64,000 nucleotides of DNA from Eshraghiella sp964414835 (GTDB taxonomy: Bacteria > Bacillota > Clostridia > Lachnospirales > Lachnospiraceae). This document shows positions 55,175 through 64,000 of this stretch, in pieces. The stretch's first letter is position 1; each line of letters opens with the position of its first letter. The stretch covers positions 27,520 through 91,519 of the forward strand of contig CAYPWY010000007.1 of NCBI GenBank assembly GCA_964414835.1, given 5' to 3'. A program made the translations under genes and the position numbers. The notes under the pieces were generated by a model. That model saw only the letters and a program-made list of their open reading frames with translations. It was not told where the DNA came from and did no database searches.

Positions 55175-56197
55175 TTAGTTGTTGATAAGCTTTCCACTCT
55201 CATCATTCCAGCTGTAAAGCTTACGAACTTCCTCGCCAACCTTCTCTGAAGGATGCTCTGCTGCAAGCTTTCTCAACGCTCTGAAGTGAGCCTGTCCACC
55301 TGCTGCTGACATGTCAAGAAGGAAATCCTTAGCAAAAGAACCATCCTGAATATCTGAAAGAACCTTCTTCATGGCCTTCTTAGTATCTTCTGTGATAATC
55401 TTAGGTCCTGTCACATAATCACCATACTCTGCTGTATTGGAAATTGAATATCTCATTCCTGCAAAGCCTGACTGGTAAATAAGGTCTACAATAAGCTTCA
55501 TCTCATGAATACACTCAAAATATGCGTTTCTTGGGTCATATCCTGCCTCACAGAGAACTTCAAAGCCTGTCTGCATAAGCTTACATACACCGCCGCAGAG
55601 AACTGCCTGCTCACCGAAAAGGTCTGTCTCTGTCTCAGTTCTGAATGTAGTCTCCAATACTCCGGCTCTTGCTCCGCCGATACCAAGTGCATAAGCAAGC
55701 GCAAGCTCCTGTGCCTTACCTGTTGCGTTCTGCTCAACAGCTACAAGACAAGGAACACCCTTACCCTCAAGGTACTCGCTTCTTACAGTGTGTCCAGGTC
55801 CCTTAGGCGCAATCATTGTAACATCCACGTCTGCAGGTGGTACAATCTGTCCGAAATGAATAGCAAAACCGTGGGCGAACATAAGCATATTGCCTGCCTC
55901 AAGGTTAGGCTCAATGTCTTTCTTATACATAGCTGCCTGCTTCTCATCATTGATAAGAATCATAATGATATCCGCCTTTTTAGCGGCTTCTGCTGCTGTA
56001 TATACCTTAAGCCCCTGAGCCTCTGCTTTAGCCCATGACTTACTGCCTTCATAAAGTCCGATGATTACATCACAGCCTGAATCCTTAAGATTCAATGCAT
56101 GTGCATGTCCCTGACTTCCGTAACCGATAATTGCAATTGTCTTTCCTTCAAGTAATGAAAGATTACAGTCTTCCTGATAGAAAATTTTTGCTGCCAT
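55175..56197 (-). CDS. ilvC: Ketol-acid reductoisomerase
   Basis: 340 residues. Second enzyme of valine/isoleucine synthesis, reducing acetolactate. Rossmann motif IAIIGYGSQGHAHALNL, MIAPKGPGHTVR, and the C-terminal knotted domain with Mg-binding DLFGEQAVLCGG. The start MAAKIFYQED has AAGGAGG upstream; the frame is open 9 codons further. Follows ilvN. Confidence 0.97.
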   Translation of the reverse strand: MAAKIFYQEDCNLSLLEGKTIAIIGYGSQGHAHALNLKDSGCDVIIGLYEGSKSWAKAEAQGLKVYTAAEAAKKADIIMILINDEKQAAMYKKDIEPNLEAGNMLMFAHGFAIHFGQIVPPADVDVTMIAPKGPGHTVRSEYLEGKGVPCLVAVEQNATGKAQELALAYALGIGGARAGVLETTFRTETETDLFGEQAVLCGGVCKLMQTGFEVLCEAGYDPRNAYFECIHEMKLIVDLIYQSGFAGMRYSISNTAEYGDYVTGPKIITEDTKKAMKKVLSDIQDGSFAKDFLLDMSAAGGQAHFRALRKLAAEHPSEKVGEEVRKLYSWNDESGKLINN

Positions 56198-56258
56198 TAT
56201 ATTTTCCTCCTTAAAATGTTTCATATATTTTATTTGGCTTTGCCAATATAAAACTGAT

Positions 56259-56750
56259 TTAATCCTTGATTATGTTTCCTCTGCACAAGCCTGTAAGACC
56301 GGTTCTTGCGATTCCGAGAATCTCATAGCCTGTAAGCAATTCAAGAAAAGCGTCCAGTTTGGACTTATTACCTGTAAGTTCAATCATCAGTGAATCCCTT
56401 GCCACATCAACCACATTGGCTCTGAAAATATCAGCCACCGATACAACCTCCGGTCTCTGTATTTCATTAACAGCCACTCTTACTAAAATAAGTTCACGGC
56501 ATACCGACAACTCAGGTCTGAGCTCTTCAATAGCAATGACATCCTCCAGCTTATCAAGCTGCTTTATCACCTGTTCCAAAATCTCCTCATCACCATGGAC
56601 TACTACAATGATTCTGGTAACATTGGGATTCTCCGTTATTCCCGCAGTAATGCTGTCCATATTATACCCACGCCTGCTGAACAGCCCTGAGATACGGCTT
56701 ATTACACCGGCTCTGTTATGTACAAGTAATGATAAAACCATCTTTCTCAT
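56259..56750 (-). CDS. ilvN: Acetolactate synthase small subunit
   Basis: 163-residue regulatory subunit with an N-terminal ACT domain (LVHNRAGVISRISGLFSRRGYNMDSITAG) for valine feedback and a C-terminal ACT-like half. The catalytic subunit ilvB is not adjacent in this window. Same strand as ilvC, with 61 bases between them. Confidence 0.94.
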   Translation of the reverse strand: MRKMVLSLLVHNRAGVISRISGLFSRRGYNMDSITAGITENPNVTRIIVVVHGDEEILEQVIKQLDKLEDVIAIEELRPELSVCRELILVRVAVNEIQRPEVVSVADIFRANVVDVARDSLMIELTGNKSKLDAFLELLTGYEILGIARTGLTGLCRGNIIKD

Positions 56751-56819
56751 ATTGCACCTTCACAAATAGATGATAGGTAAAAACCTTCACGAATTATTTT
56801 AGCACATTGCAAAAAGTTG

Positions 56820-58028
56820 TCAATCCTTATTAACTATTTCTGCCATTTTTGCTTCGGAAAGTGCTTTTTTATTCTTAAAAAGCATCTTCAACAGTATAGG
56901 TACCAATATGGAAGAAATAATTATAAGTAATATCACAGGGGTAAAATCCTCAGCGGTTATTACTCCTGCATCAAGTCCCTTCTGCGCAACTATAAGTGCA
57001 ACCTCACCTCTTGTCATCATACCGATTCCGCAGATAAGCGATTCCTTCCATGTATGTTTTGTAACCTTTGCCGCAAATCCGCATCCTATAATCTTACCGA
57101 ACAATGCAACCCCAACAAAACACAGCGAAAATGCCAACAGTCCCCATGACATACCTGATATATCGGTTTTAAGACCAATACTTGCAAAAAATATAGGGCC
57201 AAAAATCATATATGAACTTATATTAACCCGTCGGTCAACATAATTTGAATCCTTAATATTGCAAAGAATAACTCCAGCCACATATGCTCCTGTTATATCT
57301 GCAATTTCAAAATATTTCTCTGCCACATACGCCAGTGCAAAACACAATGCCAGACTGAAAATAGTGATTCTTCTCATATGAGGGTATCTTTTATCCATAA
57401 GTGAAAACAGCTTATACAGACCAAAGCCTACCACGCCTGCCAGTACAAAGAAAAGCAATGTTTTAAGAAGAATCTCGCCTATTCCTGTACCGCTGCCTCC
57501 CGAAATACCGATTACTACCGTAAGCACAACTATACCGATTACATCATCAATAATTGCCGCACTGACTATTGTAGTTCCAAGCTCTGTTTTAAGCTTTCCA
57601 AGCTCCTTAAGTGTCTGAACCGTAATCCCTACGGAGGTCGCCGTCATAATAACGCCTATAAAAAGCGCTTTGTAAAAGCCCGGTGTTCCGACTGCTTCAT
57701 ATCCATAGAATGCTAAAGTAAGAACAGTTCCAAGCGCCATAGGCACAAATACTCCCAGAACCGCCATCAAAAGCGCCACCGGTCCGGTCTTTATAAGAGT
57801 CTTAAGATTGGTTTCCAGTCCTGCCGAAAACATCAAAAGAACAACTCCCACTTCTGCAAATATCTTGATATATTCGGTATTGCTTGCCCATCCAAGAAGA
57901 CATGGACCTATAAGAAGGCCTGCTATAATCTGTCCTACTACCTGAGGAAGTTTTATCTTACGGGCAATAAGTCCGAAAATCTCTGCTGCAGCAATAATGA
58001 TTGCCAAATCTTTTAAATTTTCATACAT
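56820..58028 (-). CDS. Monovalent cation/H+ antiporter (CPA2, KefB-like)
   Basis: 402 residues with about 12 transmembrane helices. Starts MYENLKDLAIIIAAAEIFGLIARKIKLPQVVGQIIAGLLIGP, the typical CPA2 opening; the discontinuous helix includes SAAIIDDVIGIVVL with the double Asp (DD) expected for electrogenic Na+/H+ exchange. It has no TrkA-N domain. The AAGGAAGG site fixes the start at 58028. Confidence 0.9.
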   Translation of the reverse strand: MYENLKDLAIIIAAAEIFGLIARKIKLPQVVGQIIAGLLIGPCLLGWASNTEYIKIFAEVGVVLLMFSAGLETNLKTLIKTGPVALLMAVLGVFVPMALGTVLTLAFYGYEAVGTPGFYKALFIGVIMTATSVGITVQTLKELGKLKTELGTTIVSAAIIDDVIGIVVLTVVIGISGGSGTGIGEILLKTLLFFVLAGVVGFGLYKLFSLMDKRYPHMRRITIFSLALCFALAYVAEKYFEIADITGAYVAGVILCNIKDSNYVDRRVNISSYMIFGPIFFASIGLKTDISGMSWGLLAFSLCFVGVALFGKIIGCGFAAKVTKHTWKESLICGIGMMTRGEVALIVAQKGLDAGVITAEDFTPVILLIIISSILVPILLKMLFKNKKALSEAKMAEIVNKD

Positions 58029-58211
58029 AATAATTACCTTCCTTTTCTGACTGAATTCTTCACAATACAAAATACTAAAACATCTTTATAGCCTTTAATA
58101 TTCTATTCTTTTTAAGGCAAAAATCAAGTTGTTTTTTCATTAAAAAAATAATTAAAAATAATTTTTTATGTACATTTTGCACAAATTTACAGCAGAATTT
58201 TCATAAAATAT

Positions 58212-58249
58212 GGCAGGGCAGGCATAGTATTTCCTATGCCCTTCCTGCC
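58212..58249 (-). terminator. Terminator of flotillin
   Basis: GGCAGG-AAG-GGCATAG and CTATGCC-TGC-CCTGCC pair in two stems with a small internal loop, apex GAAATA. Only a short T-rich stretch (ATATTTTATG) follows on the minus strand. Confidence 0.6.
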
Positions 58250-58282
58250 GTAAAGCTGTCTTCAAAACAATCAATGTTAATA

Positions 58283-59803
58283 TTATTTTTCTTCTGTTGA
58301 TGCAATTTCTTTCACAGGCTCTGCTATCTCTCTGTAATCCGTTTTCTCCTCGTCCGGATTGTTATCTGATTTAGCTGCCAAAGCTTCTTTTGTTCCTTCC
58401 GGCTTTTTTACCCCCGAAAGTATATTTTTAAGGTCAACGCCTGATGCGCTCTTAAGTCCTTCAGTAACCTGTGATACTGTTGTCATAATATCCTGAACCA
58501 GTCTGGCAGAATTACCGTCGCCATACATTACAATACTATCAACATTAGCAAGAGGAGTTGCCGCATTTTTGATTACCTCAGGAAGAACATTGAAGTACAT
58601 CTCTTTTATTGAAGCATCGGTCATCTTAGCCTGGGCAAGAGCTTTCTTCTCAATACCTTCTGCCTCCGCCACTGCTTTTGCCCTGATAGCTTCCGCCTCT
58701 GCAAGACCTTTGGCGCGAATACCTTCTGCCTCCTGCTCCTTTGCAAACTTTTCTGCCTCTGCTTTAGCCTTCAACGCCTCTGCTTCCTGCTGCATCTCAT
58801 ATTTACGCGCTTCTGCTTCCTTCTGGCGCTCGTAAAGCTCCGCTTCTGCCTTCTGCTGTCTTGCGAACCTTTCAGCCTCTGCTTTCTTTTTGATGTCTGC
58901 TTCTAACTGGCGCTCCGTAATCTTGACATTGCGCTCCTTGAGTTCGATTTCTTTTTCCTGCTTTGCAAGGTTAGCGTTAGCTGTTGTAATCTCTATGGTC
59001 TTACGCTGTTCCTCTTCCTGAATCTTATAAGCAGCATCGGCAGAAGCCTGCTTAACATCCGCCTCCTGCTTAAGCTCTGCTTTCTTGATTGAAAGCTCAT
59101 TCTGTCTCACCGCAATCTCGGTTTCCGAATTAACCTCGGCATCATTGGCTTCTTTCTTGGCAATCGCCTTTGCCTTGGCGATTTCTTTCTCCGCTTCAGC
59201 CCTTGAAATTGCTGCATCCTTCTGAATCTTAACAATGTTATCCACACCAAGATTCTCTATCACTCCGCTGTCATCAACGAAATTCTGTACATTAAATGAT
59301 ACAATATCAAGTCCCATGGCTCCAAGGTCAGGCTCCGCATTCTGCTTAACAAGGTCGGCAAACTTCTGACGGTCGGAAACCATTTCCTGCAGCTGCATAC
59401 GTCCGACAATTTCACGCATATTACCCTCAAGAACCTCTCTTGCTACCTTGGCTATGTATTCAACAGGTTTGTTAAGAAAGTTCTGTGCAGCCAGATTAAG
59501 TCTTTCAGTGTGGTCGCTTATCTTAACATTAACCGCCGCATCCACATTGATATTGATATAATCAGCCGTAGGTACTGCACTGGATGTCTTGACATCAATA
59601 GGAATAAGCTGAAGGTTAAGCGAATCCTTCTTCTCAAAGAAAGGTATTTTAATTCCTGCTTTTCCAATGAGTACCTTAGGTTTCTTTCTGAGTCCGGAAA
59701 TGATTAAAGCTGTGTCAGGCGATGCTTTCACATATCCCGTTGCCAGAATAATAAGAAAAATAACAACCACCACTCCGATTCCTACATAAGGTAAATAGTC
59801 CAT
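58283..59803 (-). CDS. floT: Flotillin-like protein
   Basis: 506 residues. One N-terminal transmembrane helix (residues about 5-25), an SPFH/PHB domain (about 30-190), then a long Ala/Glu/Lys coiled coil (about 200-420, KAEAER and EAEAEA repeats) and a charged tail. Flotillins organise membrane microdomains. The BFD-like gene diverges upstream; no NfeD partner gene is adjacent, unlike many floT loci. Confidence 0.93.
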   Translation of the reverse strand: MDYLPYVGIGVVVVIFLIILATGYVKASPDTALIISGLRKKPKVLIGKAGIKIPFFEKKDSLNLQLIPIDVKTSSAVPTADYININVDAAVNVKISDHTERLNLAAQNFLNKPVEYIAKVAREVLEGNMREIVGRMQLQEMVSDRQKFADLVKQNAEPDLGAMGLDIVSFNVQNFVDDSGVIENLGVDNIVKIQKDAAISRAEAEKEIAKAKAIAKKEANDAEVNSETEIAVRQNELSIKKAELKQEADVKQASADAAYKIQEEEQRKTIEITTANANLAKQEKEIELKERNVKITERQLEADIKKKAEAERFARQQKAEAELYERQKEAEARKYEMQQEAEALKAKAEAEKFAKEQEAEGIRAKGLAEAEAIRAKAVAEAEGIEKKALAQAKMTDASIKEMYFNVLPEVIKNAATPLANVDSIVMYGDGNSARLVQDIMTTVSQVTEGLKSASGVDLKNILSGVKKPEGTKEALAAKSDNNPDEEKTDYREIAEPVKEIASTEEK

Positions 59804-59929
59804 ACTTTGTCCTCCGTCATATATTATTTACTTAACATTATACTACATTTTTATTATTTTGCATATGTATATTTTCTGATTCACAGGTAATAATTGCTAT
59901 TGAAAAACAACTTGTAAACGGAGGTTAAT

Positions 59930-60106
59930 ATGGATAAGGACGAAATTATCTGCAGTTGTATGAATGTAACCGTCGGCATGATTAAGGATGCCATTGACGG
60001 TGGCGCAAGAACATTTGAGGAGGTTCAGGAGGCAACCAGTGCCGGAACCATATGCGGCATCTGTAATGATGCAGTTCAGGAAGTTATAGACTTATTTCTG
60101 TCCTGA
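59930..60106 (+). CDS. BFD-like [2Fe-2S]-binding miniprotein
   Basis: 58 residues; GGAGG lies five bases before the ATG. The four cysteines C8, C10, C42, C45 (IICSCMNVTVGMIKDAI, then AGTICGICNDAV) match the C-x-C-x(31)-C-x-x-C layout of the bacterioferritin-associated ferredoxin fold also found in NirB and NifU. Free-standing BFD genes of this size may carry electrons for iron release or Fe-S redox sensing. No bacterioferritin gene is in the window. Confidence 0.85.
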   Translation: MDKDEIICSCMNVTVGMIKDAIDGGARTFEEVQEATSAGTICGICNDAVQEVIDLFLS

Positions 60107-60140
60107 CATCCGGTATAGATAATACAGGCACACAAAGCTC

Positions 60141-60168
60141 TGCCCCTGCCCCATACTGTGCAGGGGTA
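60141..60168 (+). terminator. Terminator of the BFD-like gene
   Basis: TGCCCCTGC (60141-60149) and GCAGGGGTA (60160-60168), 9 base pairs with one G-U, followed by TTTT. It ends just before the convergent hybrid kinase stop. Confidence 0.8.
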
Positions 60169-60171
60169 TTT

Positions 60172-62205
60172 TCACATCCATGCATCAAGTATTTCTTCAA
60201 GCCTGGTAAGCTCTATGGGTTTGGATATATATCCGTCCATTCCTGCATCCTTTGCTTTTTTCACATCATCCGTAAATGCATTGGCTGTCATTGCTATAAT
60301 AGGTATTGATTTCAGGTCTTCTCTGCCGACAGCTCTTATGGATTTAGCAGCCTCATATCCGTTCAACCCGGGCATCCGTATATCCATAAAAATCAAGTCA
60401 TATGAATCCGGCGGCATTTCTCTCAGTTTATCCACTGCCTTTTTCCCATCATATACCTTATCAGCTTCTATTCCAACTATTGCAAGCAATTCTCCTGAAA
60501 TTTCACTATTAAGCTCGTTATCATCAACCAAAAGGACTTTTTTGCCTGCAAAATTATGGTTCTTAAATGAATCAAACACACTTGTCCTTGCTTTTTTATC
60601 CAAGCCAAAAGCATCATTCAGCGCCCATATAAGTCTGGACTTAAACAACGGCTTTTCTATAAAAGCATCGACTCCTGCGAGCTGTGCATCATGGGACATC
60701 GGCATACAGTTATATGCAGACAGCATAATTACAGGTATGCTGCCGTTCAATGTATTTCTGATTTTGCGGGCAGTCTCAAGTCCGCCTTTATCATCGATTT
60801 CCCCATCCAGAATGACAATCGAAAAAGACTTATTATGTTTTCCGGCTTCAACAATCCGCTGAACTGCAATATCTCCATCTGTAACACATTCCGCTTTCAC
60901 ATACAGGGTGTTAAGCATTGCGCATACTCTTTCGCAATCCGCTTTCTCATTACTTACAACAAGAACCGACAGCCCTGCAAATTTCTCCGGAGCTTTTTCG
61001 GCAATGTTGTTGATTTTCATATACACTGTAACTGTGAATTTGGAGCCTTTGTGCAGATTGCTTTCAACCCGGATGTCACCCTTCATCATTCTGGCAATAT
61101 TTACGGCTATTGTCATTCCCAGTCCTGTCCCCTCAACAGAACACGTTCTTGAATCATTCGCACGGGTAAAGGGTTCAAAAATCTTTTCTAAAAACGCCTT
61201 GTCCATGCCGATTCCGGTATCTTCAAACACAAATTCATAGCAGCCGCTTCCATCTATATCAGAAGGTTTCTCTTTTATGCTTAAGGTTATTGCCCCTTCC
61301 TCAGGAGTGTATTTAACCGCATTGCCAAGTATATTAACAAATATCTGCTGTAGCTTCTGTTCATCTCCTATGACGTCCTCATGCTCCACATTTTCGATAT
61401 TGACTTTGAAATTGAGTCTCTTTGCCTTTATCTGCGAGGAAAATACTGCCAAAAGAATTTTAATCGTGTCCGACAAATTGAAATCTGTCTCCACAAGGCC
61501 TATCTTTCCGCTCTCAAGCTTAGACATATCAAGGATTTCGTTAATAACTCCTAAAAGATATTTCCCTGATAAAACTATTTTATTGAGAGAATCCATTACC
61601 CTTTCTTTATCATCTATATGTATTGCAGCCACTGTGGTCATTCCCAGTATAGCATTCACCGGCGTTCTTATATCATGTGACATATATGATACAAATTCAT
61701 TTTTCGCGCTGTTGGCAGAATCCGCACGCTCTGCTGTCTTTATCTGCTGTTGTTTCCGGGCTTCATCCTGTTTTACCATAGAATCTATACTTCTCACAGC
61801 CATTGTGACAGCAGTTACATTATCACCTTCACGGTCTGCAGCCGTTATTCTGGCAGCACACCATTCATACCGGTCTTCCGAAAGCTTTCTGAGATAACTG
61901 CACTCTATATATTCCTTATTGCGTAATTCTCTCTTAATATTGGATATTTCAAGAAAATCACCGACCTGCCGGCAGCAATGTGGATGTATTTTGCCATTTG
62001 TTATACACGCTCCCACCTCTCCGGCATAATCGTAATGTTTATCCGCAATGTCCGAATCCGGATAAATAACAAAGTATTCATTTTCATCAAGATTAATAAA
62101 ATATATTGCCCGATACGCCATAACTACATTTTCCATGGTCTTTTGATATATATGAGCAATATCAGCATTTTTCCGTCGACCTTCCCTTATTTGCCGCTTA
62201 TACAT
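60172..62205 (-). CDS. Hybrid histidine kinase with two receiver domains
   Basis: 677 residues, no transmembrane segment. A PAS-like sensor (about 25-145), a HisKA (FVSYMSHDIRTPVNAIL, His177), an ATPase domain (EQKLQQIFVNILGNAVKY, DTGIGMDK, GTGLGMTI), then two receivers. The first (about 425-540) has SNEK where an acidic pair is expected but retains an Asp in VILDGEI; the second (about 555-677) is intact (LLVDDNE, LIFMDIRMPGLNG, ISKPIE). The start is uncertain: AGAGGG lies only three bases from the ATG. An upstream perfect 9-base hairpin (62222-62247) may be regulatory. Confidence 0.88.
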   Translation of the reverse strand: MYKRQIREGRRKNADIAHIYQKTMENVVMAYRAIYFINLDENEYFVIYPDSDIADKHYDYAGEVGACITNGKIHPHCCRQVGDFLEISNIKRELRNKEYIECSYLRKLSEDRYEWCAARITAADREGDNVTAVTMAVRSIDSMVKQDEARKQQQIKTAERADSANSAKNEFVSYMSHDIRTPVNAILGMTTVAAIHIDDKERVMDSLNKIVLSGKYLLGVINEILDMSKLESGKIGLVETDFNLSDTIKILLAVFSSQIKAKRLNFKVNIENVEHEDVIGDEQKLQQIFVNILGNAVKYTPEEGAITLSIKEKPSDIDGSGCYEFVFEDTGIGMDKAFLEKIFEPFTRANDSRTCSVEGTGLGMTIAVNIARMMKGDIRVESNLHKGSKFTVTVYMKINNIAEKAPEKFAGLSVLVVSNEKADCERVCAMLNTLYVKAECVTDGDIAVQRIVEAGKHNKSFSIVILDGEIDDKGGLETARKIRNTLNGSIPVIMLSAYNCMPMSHDAQLAGVDAFIEKPLFKSRLIWALNDAFGLDKKARTSVFDSFKNHNFAGKKVLLVDDNELNSEISGELLAIVGIEADKVYDGKKAVDKLREMPPDSYDLIFMDIRMPGLNGYEAAKSIRAVGREDLKSIPIIAMTANAFTDDVKKAKDAGMDGYISKPIELTRLEEILDAWM

Positions 62206-62437
62206 TTCCCTCTTACACTACTTATCCTGACGACATTATCAGGATAAAAAATCCTCCCATAAAATAACACTGATTACATTCTGCCGAAAGTCGCATTTCC
62301 CCTAATCGCTTTCAACATAATTGTATTATATTTGTTATAATTTCTCAGAATATATGTAACATTATACAATTTTTTTAGTATTGTCTTCAACATATTTTTG
62401 ATATAATTTACGACATAATATATGTGCAAGCGACATA

Positions 62438-63394
62438 TTACGACTTTTTGCCGTAATTTTCGTACATGTTTTCCCTGTGCCCAATAGGCAGCTGGGCAAA
62501 TATAATGGCAATGAACATAATTGCACAACCCACAAGCTCCCCGACTCCAAGCCTTTGTCCCAGAAGAAACCATCCCGCAATAACCGAAAACACTGACTCA
62601 AGGCTCATTAAAAGAGAAGCGATCGTAGGATTCAATCCTTTCTGCCCCACTATCTGAAATGTATATGCCACACCGCAGGACATAATTCCGGCATATAGAA
62701 TCGGAAGCCATGCATCCATTCCTGCAAGCTTTGGAAGCCATTCACTTATGCCTGCTGACGAATGTTTCATATCTATAAAAAACATCGGAAACATGCTTAG
62801 TATTCCGCATACAAGAAACTGGATGCAGGACATTCTTACGCCATCCACAAGAGGCGAAAAATAATCAATTATCAATATATGCGCCGAAAACAGAAACGCA
62901 CACATCAGTACCATAATATCCCCTGCCCGAAAGCCCAAAGAATCCGACATACACAGCAGGTACAAGCCTATAAGTGTCATTCCCACTCCAAGCCAGATGT
63001 TCCAACCGCACTTCTTTCCGAAAAAAAGTCCAAGAATAGGAACCAGAAGTATGTAACATGCAGTGAGAAAGCCTGCTTTCCCTGCCGGGGTTCCCATATA
63101 CATACCCAACTGCTGCATGGAACTTGCCAGAAAAAGAGCAATGCCGCATAAAATTCCGCCCAATATAAGCTTTTTCCTTTCTTCCTTTGCGGAAGCTTTT
63201 TTAGTTGTTATTTTCAACTTATCAAGAATAAATATTACGGGAAGCAGCACGATGCTTCCGATAATTGACCTTATACAATTAAAAGAAAACGGTCCTACCG
63301 CATTGCCGCCTTCACTTTGAGCAACAAACGCAATTCCCCATACAAGTGACGTTATAATTAATAAAATTGAACTTTTTATCTTCGTGTTCTTCAT
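62438..63394 (-). CDS. EamA/DMT family transporter
   Basis: 318 residues, ten transmembrane helices as two EamA repeats (about 8-150 and 158-300; e.g. SLVWGIAFVAQSEG and ASLLMSLESVFSVIAGWFLLGQRLG). Members export amino acids or metabolites, but the substrate is unknown. The C-terminus is short and basic. Confidence 0.92.
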   Translation of the reverse strand: MKNTKIKSSILLIITSLVWGIAFVAQSEGGNAVGPFSFNCIRSIIGSIVLLPVIFILDKLKITTKKASAKEERKKLILGGILCGIALFLASSMQQLGMYMGTPAGKAGFLTACYILLVPILGLFFGKKCGWNIWLGVGMTLIGLYLLCMSDSLGFRAGDIMVLMCAFLFSAHILIIDYFSPLVDGVRMSCIQFLVCGILSMFPMFFIDMKHSSAGISEWLPKLAGMDAWLPILYAGIMSCGVAYTFQIVGQKGLNPTIASLLMSLESVFSVIAGWFLLGQRLGVGELVGCAIMFIAIIFAQLPIGHRENMYENYGKKS

Positions 63395-63551
63395 GTATGT
63401 ATGCTTCCATTAATAATTCTTATAAAAGTGATTCTAATATAATATACAATTATCCAAAGCATCTTCTATGCGTATTTATATTTACACAAAAGACACCTTG
63501 GATAATAAGTTAAACATTTGCCATGTTGGTTTTTTTATTAAATACTCAATA

Positions 63552-64000
63552 TCAGAATTTGCCAGCCTGCGCCGCTTCCTCAATCGAAACGGCAACTGCA
63601 ACTGTCATGCCGACCATTGGGTTGTTACCTGCACCGATAAGGCCCATCATTTCAACATGGGCAGGAACTGATGAAGAACCTGCAAACTGTGCATCAGAAT
63701 GCATACGTCCCAAAGTATCCGTCATACCGTATGAAGCAGGGCCTGCTGCCATATTATCAGGATGAAGTGTTCTGCCTGTACCGCCGCCTGAAGCTACTGA
63801 GAAATACTTCTTGCCGGCTTCGATTCTTTCCTTCTTATATGTACCTGCAACCGGATGCTGGAATCTTGTAGGGTTAGTTGAGTTACCTGTGATAGATACG
63901 TCAACATTCTCTGCCCACATAATTGCTACACCCTCAGGTACTGAGTTGGCGCCATAGCAGTTAACTTTTGCACGAAGTCCTTCTGAATATGACTTTCTGT
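63552..64000 (-). CDS. GGGtGRT family protein, partial
   Basis: C-terminal 148 residues of a protein carrying the family's name motif in VASGGGTGRTLHPDNMAAGP, followed by GRMHSDAQFAGSSSVPAHVEMMGLIGAGNNPMVGMTVAVAV. The N-terminus lies beyond the right edge; RKSYSEGLRAKVNCYGANSV continues to position 64000. This is an uncharacterised family common in anaerobic Firmicutes and its function is unknown. An ATG at 63920 is internal. Confidence 0.85.
   Translation of the reverse strand, partial: RKSYSEGLRAKVNCYGANSVPEGVAIMWAENVDVSITGNSTNPTRFQHPVAGTYKKERIEAGKKYFSVASGGGTGRTLHPDNMAAGPASYGMTDTLGRMHSDAQFAGSSSVPAHVEMMGLIGAGNNPMVGMTVAVAVSIEEAAQAGKF

Noticed and set aside
56751..56819. BCAA leader or T-box before ilvN
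   Set aside because: The gap is only 69 bases and contains no such structure.
62160..62205. The MYKRQ start of the hybrid kinase as a sequencing-adapter artefact
   Set aside because: The similar VYKRQ translation comes from the transposase mosaic end, but the bases here do not match it and the frame is continuous with the kinase.
1..64000. tRNA, rRNA, CRISPR array, IS or prophage
   Set aside because: No clover-leaf, regularly spaced repeat, transposase or phage protein could be recognised on either strand.

Overview
This window looks like a chromosomal segment of an anaerobic Clostridia-class Firmicute, most likely in or near the Lachnospiraceae. The evidence is an oxygen-independent class III ribonucleotide reductase with NrdR-like boxes, a Rex redox sensor, formate-THF ligase, a PASTA Ser/Thr kinase with its PP2C phosphatase, a meso-DAP-type MurE, strong AGGAGG ribosome sites, moderately AT-rich DNA and a GGGtGRT-family protein. 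No rRNA, tRNA, CRISPR array, complete IS element or prophage was recognised. Species cannot be fixed from sequence alone.

Layout. 1-26.8 kb is almost entirely minus strand and housekeeping: ftsK/spoIIIE - fhs - murF - folD - murE - priA - def - fmt - rsmB - rlmN - [inserted cassette] - prpC - prkC - rsgA - rpe, preceded by uppP, a ClpP-like tepA, a CNNM/CorC transporter, a MazF-like toxin, alr, nnr, a coiled-coil protein and rex. 26.9-31.2 kb holds an ABC exporter pair, then purine nucleoside phosphorylase and an ABC-F ATPase on the plus strand. 31.3-36 kb holds a GNAT, a NYN-domain protein, nrdD-nrdG and dut. 36-41 kb is the most accessory stretch: a lipoprotein, half of a papain-like peptidase, a MATE pump, and a GHKL/LytTR two-component pair with a 20-codon peptide gene. 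41-50 kb has a second-type topoisomerase pair (parC/parE-like), an OmpR-type two-component system, thrC and a SleB-like hydrolase. 50-58 kb has an AP2-domain protein, a nitrilase, leuC/leuD with a divergent LysR regulator, ilvC/ilvN and a cation/proton antiporter. 58-64 kb has flotillin, a BFD-like [2Fe-2S] miniprotein, a hybrid histidine kinase, an EamA transporter and a truncated GGGtGRT gene.

The items most worth attention are: (1) a leaderless 20-residue amphipathic peptide gene directly behind an AgrC/AgrA-like pair, with direct repeats upstream of its promoter and a perfect terminator, but no AgrB/AgrD; (2) a cytoplasmic cystatin (stefin)-like protein on a self-contained cassette that splits the rlmN-prpC operon and is flanked by a 62-base duplication of the rlmN 3' end; (3) an AP2/HNH-like/AP2 protein that seems derived from a homing endonuclease, with a 13-base palindrome across its own promoter; (4) a promoter-bearing gene encoding only the His/Asp half of a papain-like (C39-type) peptidase beside a lipoprotein; (5) a MazF-like toxin without a visible antitoxin gene.
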